64,000 nt of DNA from CBDFNN01 sp965250215 (GCA_965250215.1 CBDFNN010000004.1:2294001-2358000), one strand, 5' to 3'. Positions 44,118-53,661 are shown, numbered from the stretch's first letter. The notes: a model not told the origin generated them from the sequence alone. Translations and numbers: made by a program.

Positions 44118-46235
44118 TTACTGAACTACTAGGAAAGGACGCATTTTTCTAATAGGGAGATTCTTTGGAACGGCTAAATATAGTCCTGGCGATGGAATTT
44201 CTAACACTGAGATTCTTGCTTTGCCATTCTCATCACTTATATGACTCGAGATATATTGGCCCAAGATGTTGATTAGGTCGAAGTCTATTTTCTTAGCTTC
44301 AGAAAAATGAAGCTTAATGTCGCCACCGCTAGATTTAGAAACGGGATTTGGAAAGATTGTAATATCGAGTTGCTTTCTAGGGAGAGATCCATTTTGGCCT
44401 AGCTTCGCTATGGCATATTTCGATGCATCTGCGGAAACTGCATAGCCCTTGAAGACTTGCAAATTTGAACTAGGAGTTGGAAAACCGAGAGAGTCTTCCA
44501 AGCTGATCGGATTATTAGTTTTGTAGGCCAGGCTTTTGAAATAGCCCTGTTCGTGATTTGCTGCCAGAAAGTGTGAACCGTTATTCGATGGTGAATCACT
44601 GCTTTCTAGATAGACGGCACGAATATCAATTTCAGGAGGGAGATCAAGGAAGATCCCTTCACCTTCTTGGACCCAATCAATCACACTGTTCGAAAGGACA
44701 AGTGGTATTTTCGATGACACCTTTCCCGTTCTTGGCAATGGACTGTCATCTGGCCAGCGGTCACGCAATATGGCATAGACCATCACCGTCAAATCGCGGA
44801 CATCTAAATCACCGTCTCCCAATGGGAAAGGAAAGTTATCAGCGGCGAAGAGCTGGCTGACATCGGCCTGAATTCGATCAAGTGCAAAGTCTATGGTCAA
44901 GACTAAATCGGACAAATCAACAATGGAATCACGGTTGGTATCACCTCTATTTGGTTCAATAGTCGCTGACACCACGATGTTAGACGCTTCTGCGGAGGCG
45001 TTGTGATGAAAGCTGATTGAACTTTCAAAAGCACCTACTGGAAGAAGATTTGGATCCAATTCAACTGAAAACTCCAAGGAATCGCCGACCGGAATTGACG
45101 CTATGAACGGGTCTACTGATAATTGTGGACTTGATGCGCCAACGGAGTCGATAATTAGATCTATGGAGTCCCCATCATTGTAAACCCAAAGACTTTTTCT
45201 TGATGCCTCGTTTCCGTGAAGCATTCCAAACTCCAAGCTGTCTGTCTCCGATCGAAAAATGGCTACAGCATCGCGCACTAAGACGGAAAGGGATGCTTCA
45301 CCGAGTTCAATTGGCAATTCATTGGCGCTAGGGATGGACTGAGCCGCGAGAAGATCGCTCATTTCTAAGCTAGATCGACCAAGGCCTAGCGCATTGAAAT
45401 TCATCCTAATAACACCTTCGTGTAATCCCTCATTAATTTCGTCGACTCCGTTTCCTAGGACTAAAAATTTGACCAAGCTGTCAAGAGAGTTCGTCTCCAT
45501 GGACCAAGATTCTGGAACGACGCTCCCTAGATCCGCCGAAATGAACTCCAAAGATTCCGGTGAAAAGTCCAATTGAAAAGAGATTCCAGCCATTCCGTCC
45601 TCGGCCTGATCCAATTGAAGATCAACGCTTAAATCAAAACTTCGATTGACGAAAACCTCCTCGGGTCCTGATAGCGAGACAACATTCCTCGGAATGCTTC
45701 CTTGGCCGTAAAAGAGGACATCATCTATTCTCACAACTGAAGAGGCAGACTTGCCTCCCACGGTCGTCCATCGAAAAATGACAGAATTATTTCCCAATAG
45801 AACAGGAGAAATATCAGTAGCGATTTCCGAATAGCTCGAGCTCGAGCTGCTAGGCAGGGCAGAAAGACTGTCCAGTACTACAAAAGGGAAAGATACACCA
45901 CCATCGATAGAGGCTCTCACTTCGAAAGCATTTGAAGAATAGGTAGAAGAACGACGTGCGTAGTAGGAAATTCGCATGGATGAAACCATGCTTAGGTCGA
46001 AGTCAGGACTGGTCATTGATGCTGCTTCGGGCCCTTTGTGCTGAATGTAGTTCTGCCCTGTCCGCGCTGCTGAGCCAGATTCCAAACTCCAAGAGCTGGA
46101 GCTGCGGTCCCATAGGGACGGAAAAGACGAAAAGGACTCAAAGGATTCCTCCCACAAGTTGACATCCTGAGACATCACTGGATCATGGCAAATAGTAAAA
46201 AGGAGCAGAAAAAACAGGGAACGCGAGAGTGACAT
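44118..46235 (-). CDS. secreted protein with cohesin-like and dockerin-like domains and a T9SS sorting domain
   Basis: 705 residues with a signal peptide (MSLSRSLFFLLLFTICHDPV). Residues about 25-175 form a jelly-roll module (FRWTTVGGKSASSVVRIDDV). A cohesin-like sandwich follows (about 190-320, GISFQLDFSPESLEFISADL), then an Ig/choice-of-anchor-like module. A dockerin-like pair of Ca-binding loops lies near 430-490 (GDTNRDSIVDLSDLVLTIDF and GDGDLDVRDLTVMV). The C terminus is a T9SS sorting domain (IFPNPVSKSSGGDIKLHFSE). Cohesin and dockerin modules normally mediate assembly of separate proteins; here both are on one polypeptide and no cellulosome-type enzymes are nearby. It is predicted to be surface-exposed, role unknown. 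Confidence 0.82.
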   Translation of the reverse strand: MSLSRSLFFLLLFTICHDPVMSQDVNLWEESFESFSSFPSLWDRSSSSWSLESGSAARTGQNYIQHKGPEAASMTSPDFDLSMVSSMRISYYARRSSTYSSNAFEVRASIDGGVSFPFVVLDSLSALPSSSSSSYSEIATDISPVLLGNNSVIFRWTTVGGKSASSVVRIDDVLFYGQGSIPRNVVSLSGPEEVFVNRSFDLSVDLQLDQAEDGMAGISFQLDFSPESLEFISADLGSVVPESWSMETNSLDSLVKFLVLGNGVDEINEGLHEGVIRMNFNALGLGRSSLEMSDLLAAQSIPSANELPIELGEASLSVLVRDAVAIFRSETDSLEFGMLHGNEASRKSLWVYNDGDSIDLIIDSVGASSPQLSVDPFIASIPVGDSLEFSVELDPNLLPVGAFESSISFHHNASAEASNIVVSATIEPNRGDTNRDSIVDLSDLVLTIDFALDRIQADVSQLFAADNFPFPLGDGDLDVRDLTVMVYAILRDRWPDDSPLPRTGKVSSKIPLVLSNSVIDWVQEGEGIFLDLPPEIDIRAVYLESSDSPSNNGSHFLAANHEQGYFKSLAYKTNNPISLEDSLGFPTPSSNLQVFKGYAVSADASKYAIAKLGQNGSLPRKQLDITIFPNPVSKSSGGDIKLHFSEAKKIDFDLINILGQYISSHISDENGKARISVLEIPSPGLYLAVPKNLPIRKMRPFLVVQ

Positions 46236-46507
46236 GATTACTAGGATTTACATGGCAGAAAAGTGCGATCCTAGCCTCAATAGTGGCATGAGGTCTGGTC
46301 GCTTTACCTAGAAAGACACGGGAAAAGCTGTCGCATAACTTATTTATGCCCCGAAATGCAATGCAAGGGGTCAATATCTGGTCTAAGGTGCACGGGTCAG
46401 GCGGCAATTCCGACCATTTAGCATTCCTTTTGAACACGGAACTGCCATCTAAAGCAATCAGTTAATATTTTCCGTAATCAATATCATCGATCAATAATCG
46501 ATTTCGT

Positions 46508-48952
46508 ATGAAAAGGTCTTTTTCAATTTTTGGCACCGCGTTTTTTACCCTCTTGTTGCTAACCCAAAGCGCAAATGGACAGGTAACACAAAGTCTTTAC
46601 AACGACGCGATTTTGGCCTTCAAGTCTGAGGAGTTTTCGAATGCTGAGAGCAAATTCCAGCTACTCGTCGAGAAAGATGAAGCCAGAGCCGATGCACATT
46701 ACATGTTGGCTCGAATATATTTTGAGACTCCTCTGAAGGATTATGGGAAAGCTCGAAAGTCTCTTGGGAGAGCACTTAAATACGATCCAGGAAATTTGGA
46801 GTACTTAGTTGCTGAAATCGAGCAACTCAGAACGGAGGGTAGCAATTTCTTGGTTGACCGATTGAGAGACGCTAAGCGCCAATCTATAGCTAATCGCATA
46901 CTAAAAGTAGATCCCGAAAACGCCGTTGCCCATGAGGAATTGGGCATTCTCGCCATTCACGATTATTGGCGATATCGAAATGCCATAAGTCTTCCGACAA
47001 TTGGTTTACGAAACGAAATATTTCGCCGAGAGCAATCTCAAAGAATGGAGGCAGCAGATACGGAATCTGGTGAGGCGGATGGCAATGATGATCAAACTGA
47101 GGGTGTAGAAATTGAAGAAGCTCTGGCGGTGCAGCAAGAGTCCTTCAATTACGTTAATAGTGCCAATCAGATGGAAATGGAGTTTGACGATACCTTCGAC
47201 ATCGATAGACTCCGAAAACAGGGAATACCAATTCAGGATCTCAGTGCTAGAGGGGACAGGGCTTATGACAAAGCCACCTTTCATCTCAAGAAAGCTCTTG
47301 AATCAGATTCTAGAAGACTCTCGGCCTATCGACATTTAATGAAGGTCTACGCCCTGAATGACTCCATGGAAGATGCTCAGGATATGTTGAATACTATGTA
47401 CGTCTTCTATCCCGATGAACCTATACTCTGGATGTATCTCGGATACTCTCACTACAAACAAGGTCGCATGGATGCCAGTGCGAAGAGCTATGAAACGGCT
47501 CTTAATGCTTTTGGAGAAGAGACTCGTAGGGCCTTCGAAAACCTCGAACTATTCCTCAAGAATGACGACGAAAAGGGCGCCTATGGTGAGGAGCCGATCT
47601 CTTTTGCGTCCAAATTTTGGACCTCAAAGGATCCCCGTTACCTAACGCCATATAATGAAAGAAAGTTAGAACACTACTCCCGTTTGGTCTATGCGGACTT
47701 GTTATACGGTGCCCCAGCATTGAAAAAGAAAGGATGGGAAACGCAGCGTGGTCGGATTGTCGTCCGTTATGGACCACCGAAAGTGGATTTGGTACTGACC
47801 GGTGGTTTTGAAGCTATCCTTGATCAAGTCTTTGCAGGCGGGATTCGAGACAACATCACTGAGCAGACTGACGACAATAATACAGGAATTAGCCAGAATC
47901 AATTCCAGACATCGAAATTTGATCGACAAGTTTTAGAGAACAACACCTTCAATATCTGGGACTATGGAGAATTTCGATTCATTTTTGAAGACCCATTCAG
48001 AAATAACGAATATCGTCTCTATTCACCTTCTGCCGACAAATTCCTGAGCCAAGGCAATGTCAAGGATTATGACTATGTATTAAAAGCAGAAGAGACCTAT
48101 CGAAAGACACCCGAGGTCTATGAGTATGAGGCTCCCGGTAGACAGGTTCAGATTCCCTATCTAGTGAAAACCTTCAAAGGAGAGGGAGGCACGGATGTAT
48201 ATGTCCATTATGGGATTCCAGTCAATGACTACGATCCTGAGCAAGCCCAACTCGATGTAAATATCTCAACTGGATCATTCCTGATCTCTGAAGACAGAGA
48301 AATATTGGTAGAGCGTCGCAGAAAAATTTATGGTCTGAAAACATCCCAGATCGCAAAGTTTGAGGAGGCGAATCTATGGACGGATACTCAGAAGATGTTG
48401 GCTCCTCCTGGGAAGCATCAGGTATCTGTAGAATTTGAAACGGATGGTGCCGGAACCGTCGCGGTTCAACGACGCGATGTAGTGGTACCAGATTATTCTG
48501 AGGGCAAGTTGGCCGTATCTGATGTCATACTATCTTATGCCATCAATGAAACCGAGGATGGAAAACCTTTAGGCCCGTCAGATATCGTGAGGCATGGATT
48601 TTCGATCAGCCCAGCGCCTTGGAGTGTTGTAGAGGGAGATGATCCAATCTACTTATACTTCGAGACCTATAACTTGGAAATGAGCGCTGGTAAGTCGTCC
48701 TATGAAGTTGAGGCGGTTCTCGCGCCCAAAGATCTCTCTACCGGAGTCAAGAAGGTTTTCAAAAACATTTTTGGAAAAGAGAAAGGCGTTTCGGTTCAGT
48801 ACGAAAGAGAGGGTTCCGTTGCTAACGAGAACGAATTTCTGATTATGGATGCCTCAGAGCAAGCGCCGGGACTTTATTCAATCACCCTGAAGGTCACCGA
48901 TCGATTGACAGGGAAGACGGTAGAGTCTGATCAGGATATCTTCATCGAATAG
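46508..48952 (+). CDS. GWxTD-domain protein with N-terminal tetratricopeptide repeats (first of tandem pair)
   Basis: 814 residues with a signal peptide (MKRSFSIFGTAFFTLLLLTQ). The N-terminal 350 residues contain several TPR-like helical pairs (AHYMLARIYFETPLKDYGKA, and EPILWMYLGYSHYKQGRMDA) interrupted by an acidic linker near 185-215. From about residue 370 a GWxTD domain starts: FWTSKDPRYLTPYNERKLEH, then LKKKGWETQRGRIVVRYGPP, where the usual GWxTDRG reads GWETQRG. A beta-rich C-terminal half follows. GWxTD proteins are periplasmic or outer-membrane-associated in FCB and Acidobacteriota and have no established function. A similar gene follows after 61 bases, suggesting an ancient tandem duplication. 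Confidence 0.83.
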   Translation: MKRSFSIFGTAFFTLLLLTQSANGQVTQSLYNDAILAFKSEEFSNAESKFQLLVEKDEARADAHYMLARIYFETPLKDYGKARKSLGRALKYDPGNLEYLVAEIEQLRTEGSNFLVDRLRDAKRQSIANRILKVDPENAVAHEELGILAIHDYWRYRNAISLPTIGLRNEIFRREQSQRMEAADTESGEADGNDDQTEGVEIEEALAVQQESFNYVNSANQMEMEFDDTFDIDRLRKQGIPIQDLSARGDRAYDKATFHLKKALESDSRRLSAYRHLMKVYALNDSMEDAQDMLNTMYVFYPDEPILWMYLGYSHYKQGRMDASAKSYETALNAFGEETRRAFENLELFLKNDDEKGAYGEEPISFASKFWTSKDPRYLTPYNERKLEHYSRLVYADLLYGAPALKKKGWETQRGRIVVRYGPPKVDLVLTGGFEAILDQVFAGGIRDNITEQTDDNNTGISQNQFQTSKFDRQVLENNTFNIWDYGEFRFIFEDPFRNNEYRLYSPSADKFLSQGNVKDYDYVLKAEETYRKTPEVYEYEAPGRQVQIPYLVKTFKGEGGTDVYVHYGIPVNDYDPEQAQLDVNISTGSFLISEDREILVERRRKIYGLKTSQIAKFEEANLWTDTQKMLAPPGKHQVSVEFETDGAGTVAVQRRDVVVPDYSEGKLAVSDVILSYAINETEDGKPLGPSDIVRHGFSISPAPWSVVEGDDPIYLYFETYNLEMSAGKSSYEVEAVLAPKDLSTGVKKVFKNIFGKEKGVSVQYEREGSVANENEFLIMDASEQAPGLYSITLKVTDRLTGKTVESDQDIFIE

Positions 48953-49013
48953 TGAAGAAATTGCACGTCTGAGCCATGCGTGAACTCTTCTAAATGGCTC
49001 AACAACATTAAGA

Positions 49014-51212
49014 ATGAAATACTTCAGAAACAGCCTAATTTTGAGGATCAAGAGATTAAGGGCCTGTTTGTCTGCATTACTATTTTTGTGTTTGTTGGGA
49101 TCGGAAGGATTGATTGCGCAGGATTGTGTCCGAGTGGTCCAATCACAGGGACAAAGCCATGAGGACTGGGCACAGAAACTAGAGGCTTGCATCGACAAAG
49201 AACCTCGCAACGTAGAGGCACTCATTACTCTGGCTCACATCTACGCCGGCGATGAACTGCGAAACAGAGGACGTTCTCGAAGTCTAATAAACAAAGCCGT
49301 TGACTCAGCCGAAAACAAGGTCCATGCTTTGGAGCAACAGCTTATCCTTTTTCGTCAAGGTATCCACCGGCGCATGCCTCCCTTCATGACTCGGATGAAA
49401 CGGGTCGATCTAGCTAAAGGAATCCTGCGCTTAACGCCCGAAAGTGCCGTTGCGTTGGAGGAGCTGGGTCTCAATGAAAAGGGTAAATACATCATTTCGC
49501 GAAACCGTCTGAAATTTGATATCAGAAATCGAAAGTCACCTGGTGTAGAGAGAAAACTGTTCTCTCCCGATAGATTAAATCTCGATGTCATTCAGCAACA
49601 GGTTGGGCCTCTTGTCACGGAGGACGACCATGCCAGAGATGCCTATTTGAAATCGGTCGATTTCTTGGAGAGATCTCTTCGCTTGGAAAGGAATCGAATT
49701 CAGGTCTACAAGGAGCTCGCCCAATTGTACTTCCTTGAGAAAGATTACCATAGCGCCTTGAATTTAGTCACAAGGATGCAAACTCAGTTCCCAGATGACT
49801 CCTTCACTTGGTTTCTAGCTGCTTCCGTAATGCACCGAATGGACAATTCAGATGTTGCAGCTGGAATGATTCAGCGTGGCAAAGATTTACTTTCTGATCT
49901 TGAAGTTCATGCCTTAGAGAACATCTCAATGCTTCTTCGGCCTCAGGAACAGGCTAAGTATGATTTGCAAGGTCAGGTATATGCAGATGAGTTCTGGAGT
50001 CTTCGTGACCCTATTCTCAGCACTTCGGTTAATGAAAGGAAAGTTGAGCATTTAGTTCGATTAGTATGCTCGGATTTGCTTTTCGATGAAGGGACCGGCA
50101 AGCTGGGGAGGGATACGGAACGTGGAGAGACATTTATCAGGTATGGAGAACCTCTGAAAGATTCAACTATCGATGGGATAATTTTCCGCGGTGACAATCC
50201 GGGGGTCTATAGCAGGCATGGGACGACTTTACAGATGTGGAATTACGGACAATTTACACTCGCTTTTGAGAGAATCGACTTTTCTGACGAATGGCGTCTT
50301 TATAGCCCGTCGGCTAAAGCCTTTAGTGACCTCTTTGATTTCACGGAAGCGAATATGGCAGACTACGTTCTCGATGCTGATTCGAGAGCAAAGTCTAATC
50401 CAGAGCTCTACTTCTTCAAGCCGCCAGCCGATGCACTTCCAGTTGAATGGAGACAGAGTAGTTTTAAGGGGAAGGGAAGTGGCGTAGATCGGGTCATCGC
50501 TTACTCTGTGCCCTTGGATTCTGTGTTAAGCAGCAGGAGTGTAAAGATCGATCTCTCGTCAAATCTCTTCGAGCAATCGACAGGTTCGGGGGAATGGAAT
50601 AAACTTGGTTTCAAGTCGGAACTCTTCGTGGCAAATAAGGACCGCTTCAACTCCGAATGGGGAGGGTACATCAGTTATAGCTCGGACGGTAGAGGTGGGA
50701 CTACAGCACTAGAAATATTTGCAAATGGTGGAGACGCCATGGCTGTCAAGCGATTCAGACATGAAGCCAAACAATACGATAAGGGCGTTCTTAATCTGAG
50801 TGATTTACTTCTAGCTAAGACTGTTGAGGAGGGGGTAGAGAGTCTTCCGAGCGAGTGGCAGAGGGGAGAATTATCGATCGAGCCTTGGGGGGCTGTTATC
50901 TTGCGTCCCGAAGACAAGCCTTATCTCTATGTGGAGGTATATAATTTGAAAACAGGCGACTACGATGTTGAAGTCTCATTCCGATCGAAACGGAAAAAGC
51001 GACAAGGAATCGCTAAGGTCTTGAATCTTTTTTCTGGCAAGAATGAGTCTGTAGCCGCCAGCTATAAGGTCTCAGTTCACCCAGTTGACGATTATCAATA
51101 CCTCCAATTGGACCTTCCAGATAAAGAAGGAGACTACATACTTCAGGTAGATGTAACTCAGAATGAGTTTTCAAAAACAGCAAATCTGGATTTCAGTCTA
51201 CGAGAGGAATAG
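49014..51212 (+). CDS. GWxTD-domain protein with tetratricopeptide repeats (second, divergent paralogue)
   Basis: 732 residues with a signal peptide ending near SEGLIAQDC. It shares order and many segments with the upstream gene: early TPRs, ALEELGLNEKGKYIISRNRL, DEFWSLRDPILSTSVNERKV and LVRLVCSDLLFDEGTGKLG. LQMWNYGQFTLAFERIDF and YNLKTGDYDVEVSFRSK follow. The motif that names the family has decayed to GRDTERG. Lengths and matching C-terminal halves support descent by duplication. The stop codon lies directly against that of the convergent methyltransferase gene with no spacer, so no separate terminator fits between them. The function is unknown. Confidence 0.82.
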   Translation: MKYFRNSLILRIKRLRACLSALLFLCLLGSEGLIAQDCVRVVQSQGQSHEDWAQKLEACIDKEPRNVEALITLAHIYAGDELRNRGRSRSLINKAVDSAENKVHALEQQLILFRQGIHRRMPPFMTRMKRVDLAKGILRLTPESAVALEELGLNEKGKYIISRNRLKFDIRNRKSPGVERKLFSPDRLNLDVIQQQVGPLVTEDDHARDAYLKSVDFLERSLRLERNRIQVYKELAQLYFLEKDYHSALNLVTRMQTQFPDDSFTWFLAASVMHRMDNSDVAAGMIQRGKDLLSDLEVHALENISMLLRPQEQAKYDLQGQVYADEFWSLRDPILSTSVNERKVEHLVRLVCSDLLFDEGTGKLGRDTERGETFIRYGEPLKDSTIDGIIFRGDNPGVYSRHGTTLQMWNYGQFTLAFERIDFSDEWRLYSPSAKAFSDLFDFTEANMADYVLDADSRAKSNPELYFFKPPADALPVEWRQSSFKGKGSGVDRVIAYSVPLDSVLSSRSVKIDLSSNLFEQSTGSGEWNKLGFKSELFVANKDRFNSEWGGYISYSSDGRGGTTALEIFANGGDAMAVKRFRHEAKQYDKGVLNLSDLLLAKTVEEGVESLPSEWQRGELSIEPWGAVILRPEDKPYLYVEVYNLKTGDYDVEVSFRSKRKKRQGIAKVLNLFSGKNESVAASYKVSVHPVDDYQYLQLDLPDKEGDYILQVDVTQNEFSKTANLDFSLREE

Positions 51213-52049
51213 CTAGATTTTTCTCAGGACAAAGAAGAGACTGCCATCTGCCCATGCCCTATTAGCAATTTTAAAGCGACCCCTCGTCCATGCCTTAATT
51301 TCACGTTCACCAATTCTCGTGTGATCGCTTGGGACTGGCCAAGGTCGAATTCTCAAGCCACTGAAGGTCTTTCTCTTGATTACACTTAGGAGAGATTTGA
51401 ATCCTTGTCTGTTGCTGATGTGGTTGAAATAATCAATGTCGAAAAATCGCGGCTCCATGTATTCCAGTACTAGAACAACTAGACCGTCGGATTTTAGACA
51501 TCTATAGATCTCATCCATAGCTTCAGCAGGTCGGGAAAGATGATTCATAGACCAGAAAGAAGTGATGGCATCAAATTGAGCGTCCGGGAAAGGTAGGTGT
51601 TCCGCCTCGGCATCGACGAGAGGTAGTGACTGTTCAAGGAAGGGGAATGCCTGATGTAAGACTTTCCATTTAATGTCGAACCAAAAGCTACTTGGATCGA
51701 GAGATAGGTAGTCGACTGAGGTATCGAGATGTTGCCTCACAAGTCCATTCCCACCACCTATATCTAGGACCTTCCCCCGCAGAGGTATTATGAAATCTTT
51801 GAAGGGGACAAAAAGCTTCTCATAATATTTCCTGGCTTCATCAGGATCGTCTAGCAGCCTCTTGTACCATGCGTCACATTCCTCTTGCATCTCGTCCCAA
51901 TTTGCGGCTTGCGCGTTCACGCGTAGACGTGGAGCGATAGAATTCATTTGTGGATATAGGCTGGCGCAGTTTGTACAGCGAGCATTGTCAGTAGGCCACT
52001 CGAGATCTCCCTTGCATTTTGGACATCTTAGGAGAGAGAAATCTAGCAT
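51213..52049 (-). CDS. class I SAM-dependent methyltransferase with N-terminal zinc-ribbon
   Basis: 278 residues. A Trm112-like zinc ribbon opens the protein: LLRCPKCKGDLEWP and RCTNCASLYP supply four cysteines (CxxC ... CxxC). The Rossmann methyltransferase domain (about 85-240) shows motif I GKVLDIGGGNGLVRQHL, an acidic residue in YLSLDPSS, motif II DAEAEHLPFPDAQFDAITSF and a post-motif helix. The substrate is unknown; similar proteins act on lipids, quinones or small metabolites. The stop codon abuts that of the GWxTD gene on the other strand. The CDF transporter gene lies 25 bases upstream on the same strand and may be co-transcribed. Confidence 0.86.
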   Translation of the reverse strand: MLDFSLLRCPKCKGDLEWPTDNARCTNCASLYPQMNSIAPRLRVNAQAANWDEMQEECDAWYKRLLDDPDEARKYYEKLFVPFKDFIIPLRGKVLDIGGGNGLVRQHLDTSVDYLSLDPSSFWFDIKWKVLHQAFPFLEQSLPLVDAEAEHLPFPDAQFDAITSFWSMNHLSRPAEAMDEIYRCLKSDGLVVLVLEYMEPRFFDIDYFNHISNRQGFKSLLSVIKRKTFSGLRIRPWPVPSDHTRIGEREIKAWTRGRFKIANRAWADGSLFFVLRKI

Positions 52050-52074
52050 TATTTGCTTTGTTTGCTTGGCTGCC

Positions 52075-52989
52075 TTAGGAAGATTTTACCCAAGATTCCG
52101 CTTCTATGAAGACTTTAGAAACGTCTGGGAGTGCTTCTTTAATTTTCCTGTCGAGATCTGCGATGCTCAACTCGAGTTGAGTTGAGTCCAGCCCTGTCGC
52201 AAAATCGACGGAGATGTTGGCCAGTACGGTCTCAGGGCCCATGTGCATAGTCAGGATCTCATTTACGGCTTCAATTTGCGGACTCTTTTCCAATATATTC
52301 CCGATGATTTCAACGACTTTTTCATCAGCGGCTTCGCCAATCAGTAGACTTTTAGTTTCGTAAGCGAGCCAGATTGCTGTTCCGGCGAGAATCAGACCGA
52401 TGAGAATCGAGGCAATTCCGTCCCAAATCGGATTTCCTGTAGTTGTTGCTAAGAAGACTCCGATACCAGCCACTAGCAATCCCAACATAGCTGCGCTGTC
52501 TTCAAATAGCACGACGAATATTGAAGGTTTCTTGGACTGTCGAATGGCGGAGAAAAACCCTCTATTCCCCCTCAATTTGTTGAATTCCTTATAGGCAAAC
52601 AGCCATGCAAATCCTTCAAACACGAAAGCCAGACCCAGAACAATGTAGTTGATCGTCGGATCTCCAATTTCATGAGGATCCATCACGGAGTGAATTCCCT
52701 CGTATATAGAAATCCCAGCTCCAACTGCAAAAATAAGGATGGCAACAACGAAGCTCCAGAAGTAGACTTCTTTTCCATGACCGAAAGGAAAGTCTTTGTC
52801 AGGTGGCTTTTGTGATCTCTTAATTCCAAGAAGAAGGAGAAGCTGATTACCTGAATCGACGCAGGAATGGATAGCTTCCGAAAACATCGCCGCAGAGCCA
52901 GTAATTGCCGCAGCAACGAACTTAGTTACGGCAATGAGTGAGTTGCCCGCCAAGGCAGCGTAGATAACCTTTTTTGAACCAGACGCCAT
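52075..52989 (-). CDS. cation diffusion facilitator (CDF) family metal transporter
   Basis: 304 residues with about five to six membrane helices. The first metal-site motif is SEAIHSCVDSGNQLL (His-x3-Asp). FPFGHGKEVYFWSFVVAILI is the family's GHGK signature. The second site helix reads VVLFEDSAAMLGLLVAGIG. The cytoplasmic C-terminal domain (about 210-304) contains VNEILTMHMGPETVLANISV and ELSIADLDRKIKEALPDV. It exports Zn2+ or a similar divalent ion in exchange for protons, and is closest in style to ZnT9-like members. Immediately before the ATG lies a degenerate heptamer repeat, so the 5' leader may be atypical. Confidence 0.92.
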   Translation of the reverse strand: MASGSKKVIYAALAGNSLIAVTKFVAAAITGSAAMFSEAIHSCVDSGNQLLLLLGIKRSQKPPDKDFPFGHGKEVYFWSFVVAILIFAVGAGISIYEGIHSVMDPHEIGDPTINYIVLGLAFVFEGFAWLFAYKEFNKLRGNRGFFSAIRQSKKPSIFVVLFEDSAAMLGLLVAGIGVFLATTTGNPIWDGIASILIGLILAGTAIWLAYETKSLLIGEAADEKVVEIIGNILEKSPQIEAVNEILTMHMGPETVLANISVDFATGLDSTQLELSIADLDRKIKEALPDVSKVFIEAESWVKSS

Positions 52990-52992
52990 GAG

Positions 52993-53034
52993 ACAGTTAA
53001 CGGTTTACGGTGGACAGTTTGCGGTTGTTGTCAG
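52993..53034. repeat. degenerate heptanucleotide tandem repeat, purE-CDF intergenic
   Basis: Six consecutive seven-base units can be read: ACAGTTA, ACGGTTT, ACGGTGG, ACAGTTT, GCGGTTG, TTGTCAG. They start three bases upstream of the CDF start codon. The consensus resembles ACGGTTT. It is one of four heptamer arrays within 2.5 kb. Confidence 0.65.
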
Positions 53035-53124
53035 TTCTGGACTGGCAATTACTTGAATTTGCTTGGATGATTTGACCTTCATCCCATATTGTCATTTTTG
53101 AGGCTAAGGCATTTTGTCCTGAAG

Positions 53125-53159
53125 CACCCAACTCAAAACTGCCCACTGCTAACTTTCCT
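53125..53159. repeat. degenerate heptanucleotide repeat across the purE stop codon
   Basis: Units are CACCCAA, CTCAAAA, CTGCCCA, CTGCTAA and CTTTCCT (on the minus strand, of the form AGTTAGC/AGTGGGC). The purE stop codon (TAG on the minus strand, 53149-53151) lies inside the fourth unit. The orientation is opposite to the array at 52993, so the purE-CDF spacer has the two arrays facing each other. Confidence 0.6.
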
Positions 53160-53661
53160 GAGCTTTCTGTACCTCCTCATCCATCTCAGCTACCATATCA
53201 ACATAGGCTGCTTTGTAGGCAATAAATCTTTGACGAAGCGTGGTGTTAGCTGTCCCCATTATCTGAACGGCCAATAGACCGGCATTTCTTGCGCCTCCAA
53301 TAGCAACGGTCGCGACAGGCACGCCTTTTGGCATCTGGACTATCGAAAGGAGAGAGTCCATTCCTTGCAAGTGCTTCGAAGGTACGGGTACACCGATGAT
53401 AGGCAATGGTGTTGAGGCGGCCAGGACACCAGCCAAATGTGCGGCACCGCCAGCTCCAGCGATAATAACTTGAAGTCCACGACCCATAGCCGTCTCGGCA
53501 TATTCAGCTGCTTGGATAGGAGTTCGGTGGGCGGAGAGCACGCGCATTTCACAGACTATATCAAAGGTTGCAAGTATATCCGCTGCATCTTGCATAATGG
53601 GTAGGTCTGACTTGCTTCCCATTACGATTCCAACTTGAACATTTTCTTTGGTCTCAGCCAT
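53149..53661 (-). CDS. purE: N5-carboxyaminoimidazole ribonucleotide mutase (PurE class I)
   Basis: 170 residues. The N terminus reads VGIVMGSKSDLPIMQDAADI (phosphate- and substrate-binding GSxSD). VLSAHRTPIQAAEYAETAMG gives the AHRTP loop with the catalytic His. IIAGAGGAAHLAGVLAASTP, PIIGVPVPSKHLQGMDSLLS, and PKGVPVATVAIGGARNAGLL complete the fold. It converts N5-CAIR to CAIR in de novo purine synthesis, after PurK, which is not in the window. Its last codons lie within a heptamer repeat, so the short C-terminal KAQES may have been altered by repeat drift. It is followed on the same strand by the CDF gene after about 160 bases. Confidence 0.97.
   Translation of the reverse strand: MAETKENVQVGIVMGSKSDLPIMQDAADILATFDIVCEMRVLSAHRTPIQAAEYAETAMGRGLQVIIAGAGGAAHLAGVLAASTPLPIIGVPVPSKHLQGMDSLLSIVQMPKGVPVATVAIGGARNAGLLAVQIMGTANTTLRQRFIAYKAAYVDMVAEMDEEVQKAQES

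Noticed and set aside
46183..46437. Minus-strand frame of 84 codons between the cohesin gene and the GWxTD genes
   Set aside because: Composition lacks any domain pattern and it overlaps the start of the cohesin-domain gene; the region is better read as a divergent promoter region.
46486..46502. Two ATCGAT sites five bases apart just before the GWxTD gene
   Set aside because: Each is a short self-complementary hexamer in AT-rich DNA; likely chance and too close to the start codon to interpret.
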